This document shows, one piece after another, positions 34,840-46,582 of a DNA stretch of 64,000 bases. The notes below the pieces were generated by a model that was not told the DNA's origin, did no database searches, and saw only the letters and a program-made list of their open reading frames with translations. Each line of letters begins with the position of its first letter. Position 1 is the stretch's first letter. Origin of the DNA: Cryobacterium psychrotolerans (lineage in GTDB: Bacteria > Actinomycetota > Actinomycetes > Actinomycetales > Microbacteriaceae); contig NZ_FNFU01000001.1 of NCBI RefSeq assembly GCF_900101115.1, positions 309,715 to 373,714 on the forward strand, given 5' to 3'. Made by a program: the position numbers and the translations under genes.

Positions 34840-35985
34840 ATGACCTCGGCAGACATGTCAGCCCCCGCCACGCGCACCCGGTACTCCCCGCTGCACCAGG
34901 CTCACGTCGACGCCGGTGCCAGCTTCACCGATTTCGCCGGCTGGCAGATGCCGGTCCGCTACTCGAGCGACCTCGCCGAGCACCACGCCGTGCGCAGCGC
35001 AGCAGGAATCTTCGACCTCTCGCACATGGCCGAGATCGTCGTCGCCGGGCCCGACGCCGGGGCCTTCCTCGACTACGCCCTCGCCGGCAAGCTCTCCGCG
35101 ATCGACCTGCTGCAGGCCAAGTACAGCCTCATCCTGAACGAAGCCGGCGGCATCATCGACGACATCGTCGTCTACCGCACGAACGAAAACGAGTACCTCG
35201 TCGTCGCCAACGCCGGCAACCGTTTGCAGGCCTTCGAGGCGCTCTCCGCGCGGTCCGCCCGCTTCGACGTGTCCGTCCTCGACCGGAGCGACGACGTCGC
35301 ACTGATCGCAGTGCAGGGACCCGACTCTCGCGCCATTCTGGAAGCAACGGAGGGCCTCGCGGTCGACGGCGACCTGGCGGCGCTCAAGTACTACCGGGCC
35401 CTCGGCGGCACCTACCGAGACGGCACCGTGTTGATCGCCCGCACCGGGTACACCGGCGAAGACGGCTTCGAGCTGTACGTTGACGTGCCCGATGCCGCAG
35501 CCCTCTGGGACGCCCTCGTCGTTGCCGGCAAGGCCCACGGCCTCGTCCCGGCGGGCCTGGCCAGCCGCGACACCCTCCGCCTCGAAGCGGGCATGCCGCT
35601 CTACGGCCACGAGCTGAACACGTCGACCTACCCGGCCCAGGCGGGCCTCGGCCGCGTGGTCAGCCTCGCCAAGGAGACCGACTTCATCGGCCGTGCCGCG
35701 AGCGAGGAAGGCCCCAGCGCCGACGCGCGCGTGCTGGTCGGACTCGTCTCGGCGGGCAAGCGAGCCGGTCGCGCAGACTACGAGATCTTCCCGAGCACCG
35801 ACGCGACCGAGGCATCCGGCGTCATCACCAGCGGCGCCCTGTCGCCGACCCTCGGCTACCCCATCGCCATGGCCTACGTGGCGCCGGCCCTGGCCCGGCT
35901 GGGCACCGAAGTCTTCGTCGACGTGCGGGGGAGCCGGATCCCGGCCACCGTCACCTCGCTCCCGTTCTACAAGCGTCAGAAGTAG
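34840..35985 (+). CDS. gcvT: glycine cleavage system T protein (aminomethyltransferase)
   Basis: 381 residues. It transfers the methylene group from the lipoyl-bound aminomethyl arm of GcvH to tetrahydrofolate and releases ammonia. Conserved parts: the folate-binding N-terminal domain (FTDFAGWQMPVRYSS, GIFDLSHMAEI), GYTGEDGFELYV, and the C-terminal barrel (RLEAGMPLYGHELN). First gene of gcvTHP under the glycine riboswitch; ATG preceded by GGAG. Confidence 0.96.
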   Translation: MTSADMSAPATRTRYSPLHQAHVDAGASFTDFAGWQMPVRYSSDLAEHHAVRSAAGIFDLSHMAEIVVAGPDAGAFLDYALAGKLSAIDLLQAKYSLILNEAGGIIDDIVVYRTNENEYLVVANAGNRLQAFEALSARSARFDVSVLDRSDDVALIAVQGPDSRAILEATEGLAVDGDLAALKYYRALGGTYRDGTVLIARTGYTGEDGFELYVDVPDAAALWDALVVAGKAHGLVPAGLASRDTLRLEAGMPLYGHELNTSTYPAQAGLGRVVSLAKETDFIGRAASEEGPSADARVLVGLVSAGKRAGRADYEIFPSTDATEASGVITSGALSPTLGYPIAMAYVAPALARLGTEVFVDVRGSRIPATVTSLPFYKRQK

Positions 35986-36045
35986 TCAGCACCAGCTCCA
36001 CCAGCAGTGCGCACAGCAGCATCCACCCCCGCGAGAGGAATTCCC

Positions 36046-36417
36046 ATGGCAGACAAGTCTGAATTGCAGTACACGGCCGAGCACGAGTGGGTGCTGGTCG
36101 ACGGCGACACGGCGACCATCGGCATCACCGCGTACGCCGCGGAGAAGCTCGGCGACGTCGTCTTCGTCGAGCTGCCCGCCGTCGGCAGCGACGTCGCGAG
36201 CGGCACCGTCGTCGGCGAGATCGAGTCGACCAAGTCGGTCGGCGAGCTCTTCGCTCCGATCAACGGCACCGTCACCGAGATCAACGACGCCGTCGTCGAC
36301 AGCCCGGAGCTCGTCAACAGCGACCCGTTCGGAGAGGGCTGGCTGATCAAGGTCTCCTTCACCGAGCTGCCCAGTTTCCTCAGCTACGCCGAGTACTCCG
36401 CCCTCGTCGGCGAGTAG
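36046..36417 (+). CDS. gcvH: glycine cleavage system H protein
   Basis: 123 residues from the ATG at 36046, with GAGAGGAA upstream. The hammerhead lipoyl domain has the lipoyl-lysine K63 in [13 protein letters not shown]. The N-terminal HEWV and C-terminal GEGWLIKV are typical. It shuttles the aminomethyl intermediate between GcvP, GcvT and lipoamide dehydrogenase. Sits 60 bp after gcvT. Confidence 0.96.
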   Translation: MADKSELQYTAEHEWVLVDGDTATIGITAYAAEKLGDVVFVELPAVGSDVASGTVVGEIESTKSVGELFAPINGTVTEINDAVVDSPELVNSDPFGEGWLIKVSFTELPSFLSYAEYSALVGE

Positions 36418-36497
36418 CACCGGCTAACAGGCCCCACCCAGCACCCGTTTCCCCCGGCGACCAGCCACACAACCAGAACGCGCAGGTTCAAGCACAC

Positions 36498-39383
<2,886 letters not shown>

Positions 39384-39396
39384 CCCCTTCCCCCTC

Positions 39397-39459
39397 CCGC
39401 GAAACCGCAGTTGTGCGCGCTAAAACGTCGTTTTAGCGCGCACAACTGCGGTTTCGCGG
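39397..39459. repeat. palindromic repeat family D, copy 1
   Basis: A perfect inverted repeat with 31-nt arms (39397-39427, 39429-39459), core CCGCAGTTGTGCGCGC. It lies between convergent gcvP and the CPBP gene. The second copy is at 55454-55514. It would form an almost loopless cruciform or a long RNA hairpin. Probable bidirectional terminator. Confidence 0.85.
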
Positions 39460-39465
39460 TGGGGG

Positions 39466-40251
39466 CTAGGCGGCGGGAGCGACCAGGGCGGGCCACCAGG
39501 CGAGCGCGAGGGGATAGCCGACGAACGAGACGATGTCCAGGATCCAGTGGGCAACGACCAGCGGCATCGTGCGTCCCCAGCGGGTGTAGCACCAGCCGAA
39601 GAGCACGCCCATGGCGACGTTGCCGAAGAACGGCCCGACTCCCTGGTACAGGTGGTAGGTGCCCCGCAGCACGGCGGATGACAGGATGACCGTCCACGTC
39701 GACCAGCCGAACTCGCGCAGGCGGGTGAACAGGTAGCCGACCACGATGAGTTCCTCGGAGAGCGCGGCGCCCAGCGCGGCGAAGACGAGGATCGGAATGG
39801 TCCACCAGTAGGTGTCGAGCGGGTTGGTTGTCACGGCGACCGTGAGCCCCAGGGCGCGACCGAGAAGGTAGAAGGCCAGGCCCGGAAAGCCGATCACCAC
39901 AACCAGGCCGACTCCGCGGGAGAGGTCGCGCCCCGGTTGGCTGAGGTCGAAGCCGATCCGGCCGAACGCGCTCTTCCCGGGCAGCCAGAGCAGGTAGAGC
40001 ACCAGGGCTACGGCGAACAGCTGGAAGAAGATGCCCAGGAATTGATAGGTGAAGTCGAGCCACTCGCGCTCCGACTGGGAGGCGTTCAGCGCCGCCGACT
40101 GCTCTGAGAGCGGCTTGCCCCTCGTGAGCCTGGCAACGATCGCGACCACCGAATACACTGCGGATGCCCCGAGAGAGAGCCCGAGCACGATCGCAACTTC
40201 CCAGGCCAGCCGGGTTCCGCTCATGAGGGGACGGAGATCGGGAAGGCTCAT
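39466..40251 (-). CDS. CPBP family intramembrane endopeptidase
   Basis: 261 residues from the ATG at 40251, which overlaps the stop of the upstream DCC gene. About six to eight membrane segments. The CPBP (Abi) motifs are seen: EELIVVGYLFTRLREF (paired glutamates) and the later histidines in GTYHLYQGVGPFFGNVAMG and VVAHWILDI. The family includes CAAX-type prenyl proteases and bacteriocin self-immunity proteins; no substrate is indicated here. Confidence 0.87.
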   Translation of the reverse strand: MSLPDLRPLMSGTRLAWEVAIVLGLSLGASAVYSVVAIVARLTRGKPLSEQSAALNASQSEREWLDFTYQFLGIFFQLFAVALVLYLLWLPGKSAFGRIGFDLSQPGRDLSRGVGLVVVIGFPGLAFYLLGRALGLTVAVTTNPLDTYWWTIPILVFAALGAALSEELIVVGYLFTRLREFGWSTWTVILSSAVLRGTYHLYQGVGPFFGNVAMGVLFGWCYTRWGRTMPLVVAHWILDIVSFVGYPLALAWWPALVAPAA

Positions 40252-40640
40252 GTTTCGGCCGGCATCCTGCAGGCGGGAGTGCCACCGGGCAGCCGGTGGC
40301 GGTACCGGGCGACGAGCCGGTAGCCGAGCTCGGCGAGCCAGGACAGCGGCGGAAGGGTGCCGATCCAGCCGATCATCCGGAGCACCGGGTTCGGCTGGTG
40401 GCGCAGCAGGGCGGCCACGGCCGCGGCGCCGCCGTAACGTCGCCCGCCGGTGACGAGCCAGACCCGTGACCGGCCGTCGGCAGCGGTGAGGCCGTAGGCG
40501 GCAAGATCCGTCCACTGGTACGGCTCGACAGGCGGCCTGGCCGGCAGCACTCGGCCCAGCCAGAGCACGGCGCTCGTGCAGAAGGCACAGTCCCCGTCGA
40601 AGATCAGAACCGTCGTTTTCGCACCAGGAAGGCTCGCCAT
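40248..40640 (-). CDS. DCC family (DUF393) thiol-disulfide oxidoreductase
   Basis: 130 residues. The N-terminal motif LIFDGDCAFC (C18, C21) defines the DUF393/YuxK family, a thioredoxin-like fold with a DxxCxxC active site. The middle contains YGGAAAVAALLRHQP. The role in vivo is not established. It overlaps the CPBP protease gene, and the two are probably one transcript. Confidence 0.88.
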   Translation of the reverse strand: MASLPGAKTTVLIFDGDCAFCTSAVLWLGRVLPARPPVEPYQWTDLAAYGLTAADGRSRVWLVTGGRRYGGAAAVAALLRHQPNPVLRMIGWIGTLPPLSWLAELGYRLVARYRHRLPGGTPACRMPAET

Positions 40641-40866
40641 GGCTCCATCATCTCACCCCGGCGTTCCCACCGAACGCACAGTTAGCCGCGGGAATGATGC
40701 GCATAAAGATCAATCCCTGCAGCTATCGACCTCGCAGGTTGCTCATCGGTAACGGTTCCCCTCAGGTTTTGCGCTATCGACGCCCTCGACCTAAGGTCTT
40801 TGTTTATCGCGCGCGTTTCGCCGGCCACAAGCCGAGGAACGCGCCCACTTTTGCACTGGAGGAAAA

Positions 40867-42483
40867 TTGAAGATCAACAGACTTGGCATTGTTGCCATTT
40901 CTCTCGCCGCCATGGGAGCGCTTACGCTCTCGGGCTGTGCTGCCGGCACGGAAAAGGCCGCAGCCCCCAAGGGCGACTCGAAGGCCATCATCACCACGAA
41001 CGGGTCCGAACCGCAGAACCCGCTGATCCCCACCAACACCGCCGAGACCGGCGGCGGCAAGGTTGTCACCTCGGTGTTCGCCGGACTGGTGTCCTACACG
41101 GCGAAGGGCGAGCTCGAGAACGAGGTCGCCAAGTCGATCGAGTCCGATGACGCCCAGAACTGGACCGTCACGCTCGAGGACGGCTGGAAGTTCAGCAACG
41201 ACGAGCCCGTCACCGCCAAGTCGTTCGTTGACGCCTGGAACTACGGCGCGCTCTTCAGCAACGCGCAGGGCTCCTCCTACTTCTTCGACGACATCGCTGG
41301 CTTCAGCTACGACGCCGACTCCGAACTGACCGGCCTCAAGGTCGTCGACGAGAAGACCTTCACGGTCGAGCTCGTCGCGCCCGAGGCCGACTGGCCGCTG
41401 CGCCTGGGCTACTCGGCCTACTCGCCGCTGCCCGAGGTCGCGTTCGAGGACATGGCGGCCTTCGGCGAGAACCCGATCGGCAACGGCCCGTACATGCTCA
41501 AGGGCGAAGGCGCCTGGGAGCATGACGTCAAGATCGACCTCGTCACCAACCCGGCCTACGACGGCGTGCGCAAGCCCGCCAACGGCGGCCTGAGCATCGT
41601 CTTCTACGACTCGCAGGATGCCGCCTACGCGGATGTCCAGGGTGGAAACCTCGACGTTCTGGATGCAATTCCGGACGCCGCGTTCGAGACCTACGAGTCC
41701 GACTTCCCGGAGCGTTCGGTGAACCAGCCGGCCGCGGTCTTCCAGGCGCTCAACATGCCGTACTACCTCGAGCACTGGAGTGGCAAGGAAGGCGAGCTTC
41801 GCCGCGCGGCCATCTCCATGTCGATCAACCGTGATGAGATCACCGACGTGATCTTCCAGGGAACCCGCACGCCGGCCACCGACTTCACGTCGCCGGTCAT
41901 CGACGGCTACTCGGACAAGCTCAAGGGCGCCGACGTTCTCGAGTACAACAAGAAGGAAGCCAAGAAGCTGTGGGCCGAGGCCGACGCAATCGCACCGTAC
42001 ACCGGTACCTTCGACATCGCCTACAACTCCGACGGTGGCCACCAGGCCTGGGTTGACGCTGTTGCCAACAGCATCAAGAACACGCTGGGCATCAAGGCTG
42101 TCGGCAAGGCGTACCCCACGTTCGCCGCAGCACTGGACGACCGTGACGCCAAGAAGCTGACCGGTGCCACGCGCGCCGGATGGCAGGCGGACTACCCGTC
42201 GCTGTTCAACTTCCTCGCTCCGCTGTACCAGACCGGTGCCGGCTCGAACAAGGAAGGCTACAGCAGCAAGGAGTTCGACAGGCTCCTCAAGGAGGGTGCA
42301 GCCGCATCGTCCGTCGAGGAAGCCACCGCAAAGTACCAGGAAGCACAGGAAGTCCTGCTGAAGGACCTCCCGACGCTCCCGCTCTGGTACTCGAACGTCA
42401 CCGGTGTGTGGGCTGAGACCGTCGACAACGTTGTCTTCGGCTGGGACTCCGTCCCGATGTACACCGACATCACCAAGAAGTAA
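40867..42483 (+). CDS. oligopeptide ABC importer, substrate-binding lipoprotein (system 1)
   Basis: 538 residues from a TTG start with GGAGG four bases upstream. Lipoprotein signal with lipobox LSGC (C24). Family 5 solute-binding protein fold: TNGSEPQNPLIPTNTAETGG, the EDGWKFSNDEPVTAKSF region, and LKGADVLEYNKKEAKKLWAEA. Binds peptides outside the membrane and delivers them to the permeases that follow. Codon use is very biased, so it is probably highly expressed. The 226 bp upstream hold no gene and presumably the promoter. Confidence 0.93.
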   Translation: MKINRLGIVAISLAAMGALTLSGCAAGTEKAAAPKGDSKAIITTNGSEPQNPLIPTNTAETGGGKVVTSVFAGLVSYTAKGELENEVAKSIESDDAQNWTVTLEDGWKFSNDEPVTAKSFVDAWNYGALFSNAQGSSYFFDDIAGFSYDADSELTGLKVVDEKTFTVELVAPEADWPLRLGYSAYSPLPEVAFEDMAAFGENPIGNGPYMLKGEGAWEHDVKIDLVTNPAYDGVRKPANGGLSIVFYDSQDAAYADVQGGNLDVLDAIPDAAFETYESDFPERSVNQPAAVFQALNMPYYLEHWSGKEGELRRAAISMSINRDEITDVIFQGTRTPATDFTSPVIDGYSDKLKGADVLEYNKKEAKKLWAEADAIAPYTGTFDIAYNSDGGHQAWVDAVANSIKNTLGIKAVGKAYPTFAAALDDRDAKKLTGATRAGWQADYPSLFNFLAPLYQTGAGSNKEGYSSKEFDRLLKEGAAASSVEEATAKYQEAQEVLLKDLPTLPLWYSNVTGVWAETVDNVVFGWDSVPMYTDITKK

Positions 42484-42509
42484 CACCCGCACGTTATCCA
42501 TCACAGTGG

Positions 42510-42545
42510 AATGCCCGGGGGGGTCGCTTGACCGCCCCGGGCATT
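42510..42545 (+). terminator. hairpin between the binding protein and permease genes (system 1)
   Basis: AATGCCCGGGG (42510-42520) pairs perfectly with CCCCGGGCATT (42535-42545). Situated 27 bp after the binding-protein stop, it can attenuate transcription or protect mRNA 3' ends, so that the binding protein is made in excess over the membrane subunits. Confidence 0.8.
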
Positions 42546-42609
42546 GCACTGACCAGACTCACCCAGTGATTGCGACTGTTATGCCCATTTGTTCCAACGA
42601 GGGAACCTG

Positions 42610-43539
42610 ATGCTCTGGTACACGGGCAAGCGCCTGCTCCAGATGATCCCGGTGTTTTTCGGCGCCACGTTCCTCATCTACTTCATGGTGTTCTCCCTCC
42701 CCGGAGACCCCATCGCCGCTCTCTACGGAGACCGCACGCCTTCCCCCGGCGTGATCGCCCAGATCCGCGCCCAGTATTACCTCGACCAGCCGCTGCTGGT
42801 GCAGTACTTCCACTACATGGTCGGCTTCTTCCAGGGCGATCTCGGCACGACCTACTCGGGCCGTCCGGTCTCCGAGGTCATGGCGTCGGCCTTCCCGGTC
42901 ACCGCCCGGCTCGCCATGCTCGCGCTGATCTTCGAGGCGTTCGCGGGAGTCCTCGTCGGACTCATCGCCGGCCTGCGCAAAGGCAAGCTGTTCGATGCAA
43001 GCGCGCTCGTGGTCAGCCTGCTGCTGATCTCGGTCCCGACCTTCGTCATCGGCTTCGTGCTGCAGTTCGTCTTCGGCGTGCAGCTCGGCTGGGCCCGCAC
43101 AACGGTGAGCGGAGAGGCGCCGCTGAACGAGCTGATCCTGCCGGCTCTCGTGCTGGCATCCGTGTCGTTCGCCTACATCGTGCGGCTCACCCGCGCCAGC
43201 GTGTCGGACAACCTCAATGCAGACTTCGTGCGCACCGCGACAGCGAAGGGGCTGTCCCGACCGCGCGTCGTCACCGTGCACGTGCTGCGCAACTCGCTGG
43301 TTCCCGTCGTCACCTTCCTCGGCGTCGACCTGGGTTCGCTGATGGTCGGCGCGATCGTCACGGAGGGCATCTTCAACATCAACGGTGTCGGTGGCACCGT
43401 CTACAAGGCGATCAAGCTCGGTGAGGGCCCGACAGTGGTGTCGTTCATCGCCGTGATGGTCGTCATCTTCGTGCTGGCCAACCTGCTCGTCGACCTGCTG
43501 TACGCAGCCCTTGACCCAAGGATTCGTTATGCCAAGTAA
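42610..43539 (+). CDS. oligopeptide ABC importer, permease B (system 1)
   Basis: 309 residues from the ATG at 42610, preceded by GAGGGA at five bases; a TTG at 42589 is rejected. Six membrane segments, standard OppB/DppB length. The EAA loop that contacts the ATPase is FVRTATAKGLSRPRVVTVHVLRNSLVPVV written as two adjoining parts, FVRTATAKGLSRPRVV and HVLRNSLVPVV. Its 3' end overlaps the next permease gene. Confidence 0.92.
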   Translation: MLWYTGKRLLQMIPVFFGATFLIYFMVFSLPGDPIAALYGDRTPSPGVIAQIRAQYYLDQPLLVQYFHYMVGFFQGDLGTTYSGRPVSEVMASAFPVTARLAMLALIFEAFAGVLVGLIAGLRKGKLFDASALVVSLLLISVPTFVIGFVLQFVFGVQLGWARTTVSGEAPLNELILPALVLASVSFAYIVRLTRASVSDNLNADFVRTATAKGLSRPRVVTVHVLRNSLVPVVTFLGVDLGSLMVGAIVTEGIFNINGVGGTVYKAIKLGEGPTVVSFIAVMVVIFVLANLLVDLLYAALDPRIRYAK

Positions 43540-44476
43540 TAGCCCGAGTGGGCAGACCCACTACGTCGCGGAACTGGAGGACACTCCCGTCGCCGCGGTC
43601 GACCGCCTCGACGAATCGCAGAAGGCGCGCAGCACCTGGGCGGATGCCTGGGACTCGATGCGTCGTCGGCCCTCGTTCTGGATCTCCTCCGTGCTGATCC
43701 TGCTGATCGTGGTCGTGGCACTGTTCCCGAGCCTGTTCGCCCAGACCGCACCTGACGCCTGCGACCTGGGAAACAGCAACGACGGACCCGCGGCCGGACA
43801 TCCCCTCGGCTTCACGCGCCAGGGCTGTGACGTCTACTCGAGGATCGTCTTCGGAACACAGGCTTCGATCACCGTAGGACTGCTGGCGACCATGCTGGTG
43901 ACGCTCTTCGGAGTCATCATCGGCGCCCTGGCCGGGTTCTACGGCGGACTTCTGGACGCCCTCGTGTCCCGCATCGGCGACATCTTCTTCGCCGTTCCCA
44001 CCGTGCTCGGTGCCATCGTGCTGATGTCGGTCCTGCCGGTGCGCACCCCGGTGACGATCGCGGTCGTGCTCTCGATCTTCGCCTGGCCGCAGATCGCCCG
44101 CATAATGCGTGGCGCCGTGCTGTCGGCGCGGAACTCCGACTACGTGACCGCCTCGATCGCCCTGGGAGTGTCGAACTCCAAGATCCTGCTGCGCCACGTG
44201 ATCCCGAACTCGCTCGCGCCGGTCATCGTCATCGCGACGGTGTCGCTGGGAACGTTCATCGTGGCCGAGGCGACGCTGTCGTTCCTGGGCATCGGCCTGG
44301 GCTCGGACGTCATGTCCTGGGGCAATGACATCGGTCAGGCCCAGACGTCCATCCGTACGAGTCCACAGGTTCTGTTGTATCCCGCGGCGGCCCTGTCGAT
44401 CACCGTGCTTTCCTTCCTTATGCTCGGCGACGTTCTCCGCGACGCACTCGACCCGGCTGCGAGGGCCCGACGATGA
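43529..44476 (+). CDS. oligopeptide ABC importer, permease C (system 1)
   Basis: 315 residues from the ATG at 43529, which has AAGGA upstream and overlaps the previous gene; a further start at 43511 is less likely. OppC-type, with a charged N-terminal tail, then six membrane segments and an extracytoplasmic cysteine pair region (DACDLGNSN, RQGCDVYSR) between helices 1 and 2. EAA loop: YVTASIALGVSNSKILLRHV. Stop overlaps the ATPase start. Confidence 0.92.
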   Translation: MPSNSPSGQTHYVAELEDTPVAAVDRLDESQKARSTWADAWDSMRRRPSFWISSVLILLIVVVALFPSLFAQTAPDACDLGNSNDGPAAGHPLGFTRQGCDVYSRIVFGTQASITVGLLATMLVTLFGVIIGALAGFYGGLLDALVSRIGDIFFAVPTVLGAIVLMSVLPVRTPVTIAVVLSIFAWPQIARIMRGAVLSARNSDYVTASIALGVSNSKILLRHVIPNSLAPVIVIATVSLGTFIVAEATLSFLGIGLGSDVMSWGNDIGQAQTSIRTSPQVLLYPAAALSITVLSFLMLGDVLRDALDPAARARR

Positions 44477-46248
44477 CCCAGATAGCGAACGACGACGTGT
44501 TCCAGACCCTTCCGGCGTCCCCGACGACGACGGATTCGGCATCCCGGCAACCGCTGCTGCAGATCCGTGACCTCGAGGTCGGCTTCCAGACCCAGCACGG
44601 GCTCGTCCCCGCCGTGCGCGGCGTCAGCCTCACCCTGTACGAGGGCCAGACCCTGGCGATCGTGGGTGAGTCCGGCTCCGGCAAGACCACGACCGCGCAG
44701 GCCATCATCAACCTGCTCGCCGGCACGGGAAAGGTCACGGCCGGGGAGATCCTCTTCGAGGGCCGCGACCTGACGAAACTGTCGGCGAAGGAGATTCAGG
44801 ATGTTCGCGGCCGCCTGATCGGCTACGTCCCGCAGGACCCGATGTCCAACCTCAACCCGGTCTGGAACATCGGGTACCAGGTCGAGGAAGCCATCAAGGC
44901 CAACAACGTCGCTCAGGGCAAGAGGGAGGTCAGGAAGCGCACCATCGAGGTGCTGCAGGAGGCCGGCCTGAGTGACGCTGCCGACCGGCTCAAGCAATAT
45001 CCGCACCAGTTCTCCGGGGGCATGCGTCAGCGCGTGCTCATCGGAATCGGCCTGTCGGCCAGGCCGAGGCTCCTCATCGCCGACGAGCCGACCTCGGCCC
45101 TCGACGTGACGGTGCAGCGGCAGATCCTCGATCACCTGGGCACGCTGACCCGTGACTACGGCACCTCGGTGCTGTTCATCACCCACGACCTCGGCCTGGC
45201 CGCGGAGCGGGCCGAGCAGCTCGTCGTGATGTACAAGGGCAAGGTCGTCGAATCGGGGCCCTCCAGGGAGATCCTCGCCAACCCCCGGCACCCGTACACC
45301 CAGCGGCTCGTCGCAGCGGCGCCGAGCCTGGCCTCCCGGCGGATCCAGGCGAAGAAGAACCCCCAGGCGGATGCCGAGAAGATTTACTCAGAGGGATCGC
45401 TCGACACCGGCTTGATCGCACGGGCGACGAAGCGTGAGAACGCGGCTCCCGACCGGGACCTCATCTCCGTGCAGGGCGTCACCAAGGTCTACCGCATCCG
45501 CAAGGGCGGGTTCCGCAGCGACGAACTGCTCGCCGTGAACGATGTCTCCTTCGGCGTCAAGAAGGGCACCACCACGGCCATCGTGGGGGAGTCCGGCTCC
45601 GGCAAATCAACGGTGGCCAAGCTCATCCTGCAGCTCGAGGGAATCACCAAGGGCAGGATCGAGTTCGACGGCCAGGATGTCGCCGGCCTCAAGGGCGCGG
45701 AGCTGCTGAAGTTCCGTCGCCGCGTGCAGCCGGTCTTCCAGGACCCGTACGGCTCGCTGGACCCGCAGTACAACGTGGGCAACACGATCGCCGAGCCGCT
45801 GCTCGCGCACAAGGTGGGCACGGCCAGGGAACGGCAGGCCCGCGTGCTGGAACTGCTCGACCAGGTGTCGCTGCCGTCGTCCACGCGATTCCGGTATCCG
45901 AGCGAGCTCTCCGGCGGTCAGCGGCAGCGCATCGCCGTCGCCAGGGCGCTCGCGCTCAAGCCGGACGTGCTCGTGCTCGACGAGGCCGTTTCGGCCCTCG
46001 ACGTGCTCGTGCAGGGCCAGATCCTGAACCTGCTGACCGAGCTGCAGGCCGAGCTGGACCTGACCTACCTCTTCATCACCCACGACCTCGCGGTCGTGCG
46101 GCTGGTCGCGGACAATGTCTGCGTCATGAAGAAGGGGCAGATCGTCGAGGCCGCGACAACGGACGAGGTGTTCGACAACCCCCGCGAGCTGTACACGCAG
46201 GAACTGCTCTCCGCCATCCCCGGCGGCAACTTCGAGTTCGGTCGCTGA
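44473..46248 (+). CDS. oligopeptide ABC importer, fused double ATPase (system 1)
   Basis: 591 residues with two complete ABC ATPases in one chain, equivalent to DppD and DppF. Domain 1: Walker A GESGSGKTTTAQ, signature FSGGMRQRVLI, Walker B LLIADEPTSALDV. Domain 2: GESGSGKSTVAK, LSGGQRQRIAVA, LVLDEAVSALDV. Domain 1 ends with the oligopeptide-type NPRHPYTQRL. The fusion is common in Actinobacteria. Domain 2 has the unusual DEAVSALD for DEPTSALD, also known in DppF proteins. Confidence 0.94.
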   Translation: MTQIANDDVFQTLPASPTTTDSASRQPLLQIRDLEVGFQTQHGLVPAVRGVSLTLYEGQTLAIVGESGSGKTTTAQAIINLLAGTGKVTAGEILFEGRDLTKLSAKEIQDVRGRLIGYVPQDPMSNLNPVWNIGYQVEEAIKANNVAQGKREVRKRTIEVLQEAGLSDAADRLKQYPHQFSGGMRQRVLIGIGLSARPRLLIADEPTSALDVTVQRQILDHLGTLTRDYGTSVLFITHDLGLAAERAEQLVVMYKGKVVESGPSREILANPRHPYTQRLVAAAPSLASRRIQAKKNPQADAEKIYSEGSLDTGLIARATKRENAAPDRDLISVQGVTKVYRIRKGGFRSDELLAVNDVSFGVKKGTTTAIVGESGSGKSTVAKLILQLEGITKGRIEFDGQDVAGLKGAELLKFRRRVQPVFQDPYGSLDPQYNVGNTIAEPLLAHKVGTARERQARVLELLDQVSLPSSTRFRYPSELSGGQRQRIAVARALALKPDVLVLDEAVSALDVLVQGQILNLLTELQAELDLTYLFITHDLAVVRLVADNVCVMKKGQIVEAATTDEVFDNPRELYTQELLSAIPGGNFEFGR

Positions 46249-46582
46249 CCTAACCCGTTCCGCCAATTCGACGGAGATTCTGCCCGAAAGGGATGCTGTG
46301 AGGCTCATGTGAGCGCCGCGGCACGGAGTCTCCGTCGAATTCGTTAACGGCGGAAGTCTCCCTTTCGGGGGCCCTAGCGCACTTTCTGGTCAATATGTCC
46401 GGTTGGCCACGCAATTTTCGTGCGGAAAATGAGATCTTCGTGGCTCCTGATTACCAATGTGTAACGTTTTCCCGTGTCGCGCGCGGTGGGCGCGTCGACC
46501 TCTCTAGGGTCAGTAGCAACCAGCACGGCGTCGAGGCCCGCACGGAGTCCCTGCCGCTTGCACACATTGCACAGGAGGAACA
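46249..46582 (+). other. 334-bp intergenic region with interleaved inverted repeats and leader of system 2
   Basis: No gene is seen. Arm A, AATTCGACGGAGA (46265-46277), pairs with A', TCTCCGTCGAATT (46329-46341). TTCCGCC (46258-46264) outside it can pair with GGCGGAA after a 7-nt bulge. Arm B, CCCGAAAGGG (46283-46292), inside the loop pairs with B', CCCTTTCGGG (46360-46369), outside the stem. The order A-B-A'-B' is pseudoknot-like or a pair of exclusive hairpins. It may terminate system 1. Downstream, an AT-richer stretch (46411-46480) has the look of a promoter for system 2, and AGGAGG-like sequence precedes 46583. Confidence 0.6.
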
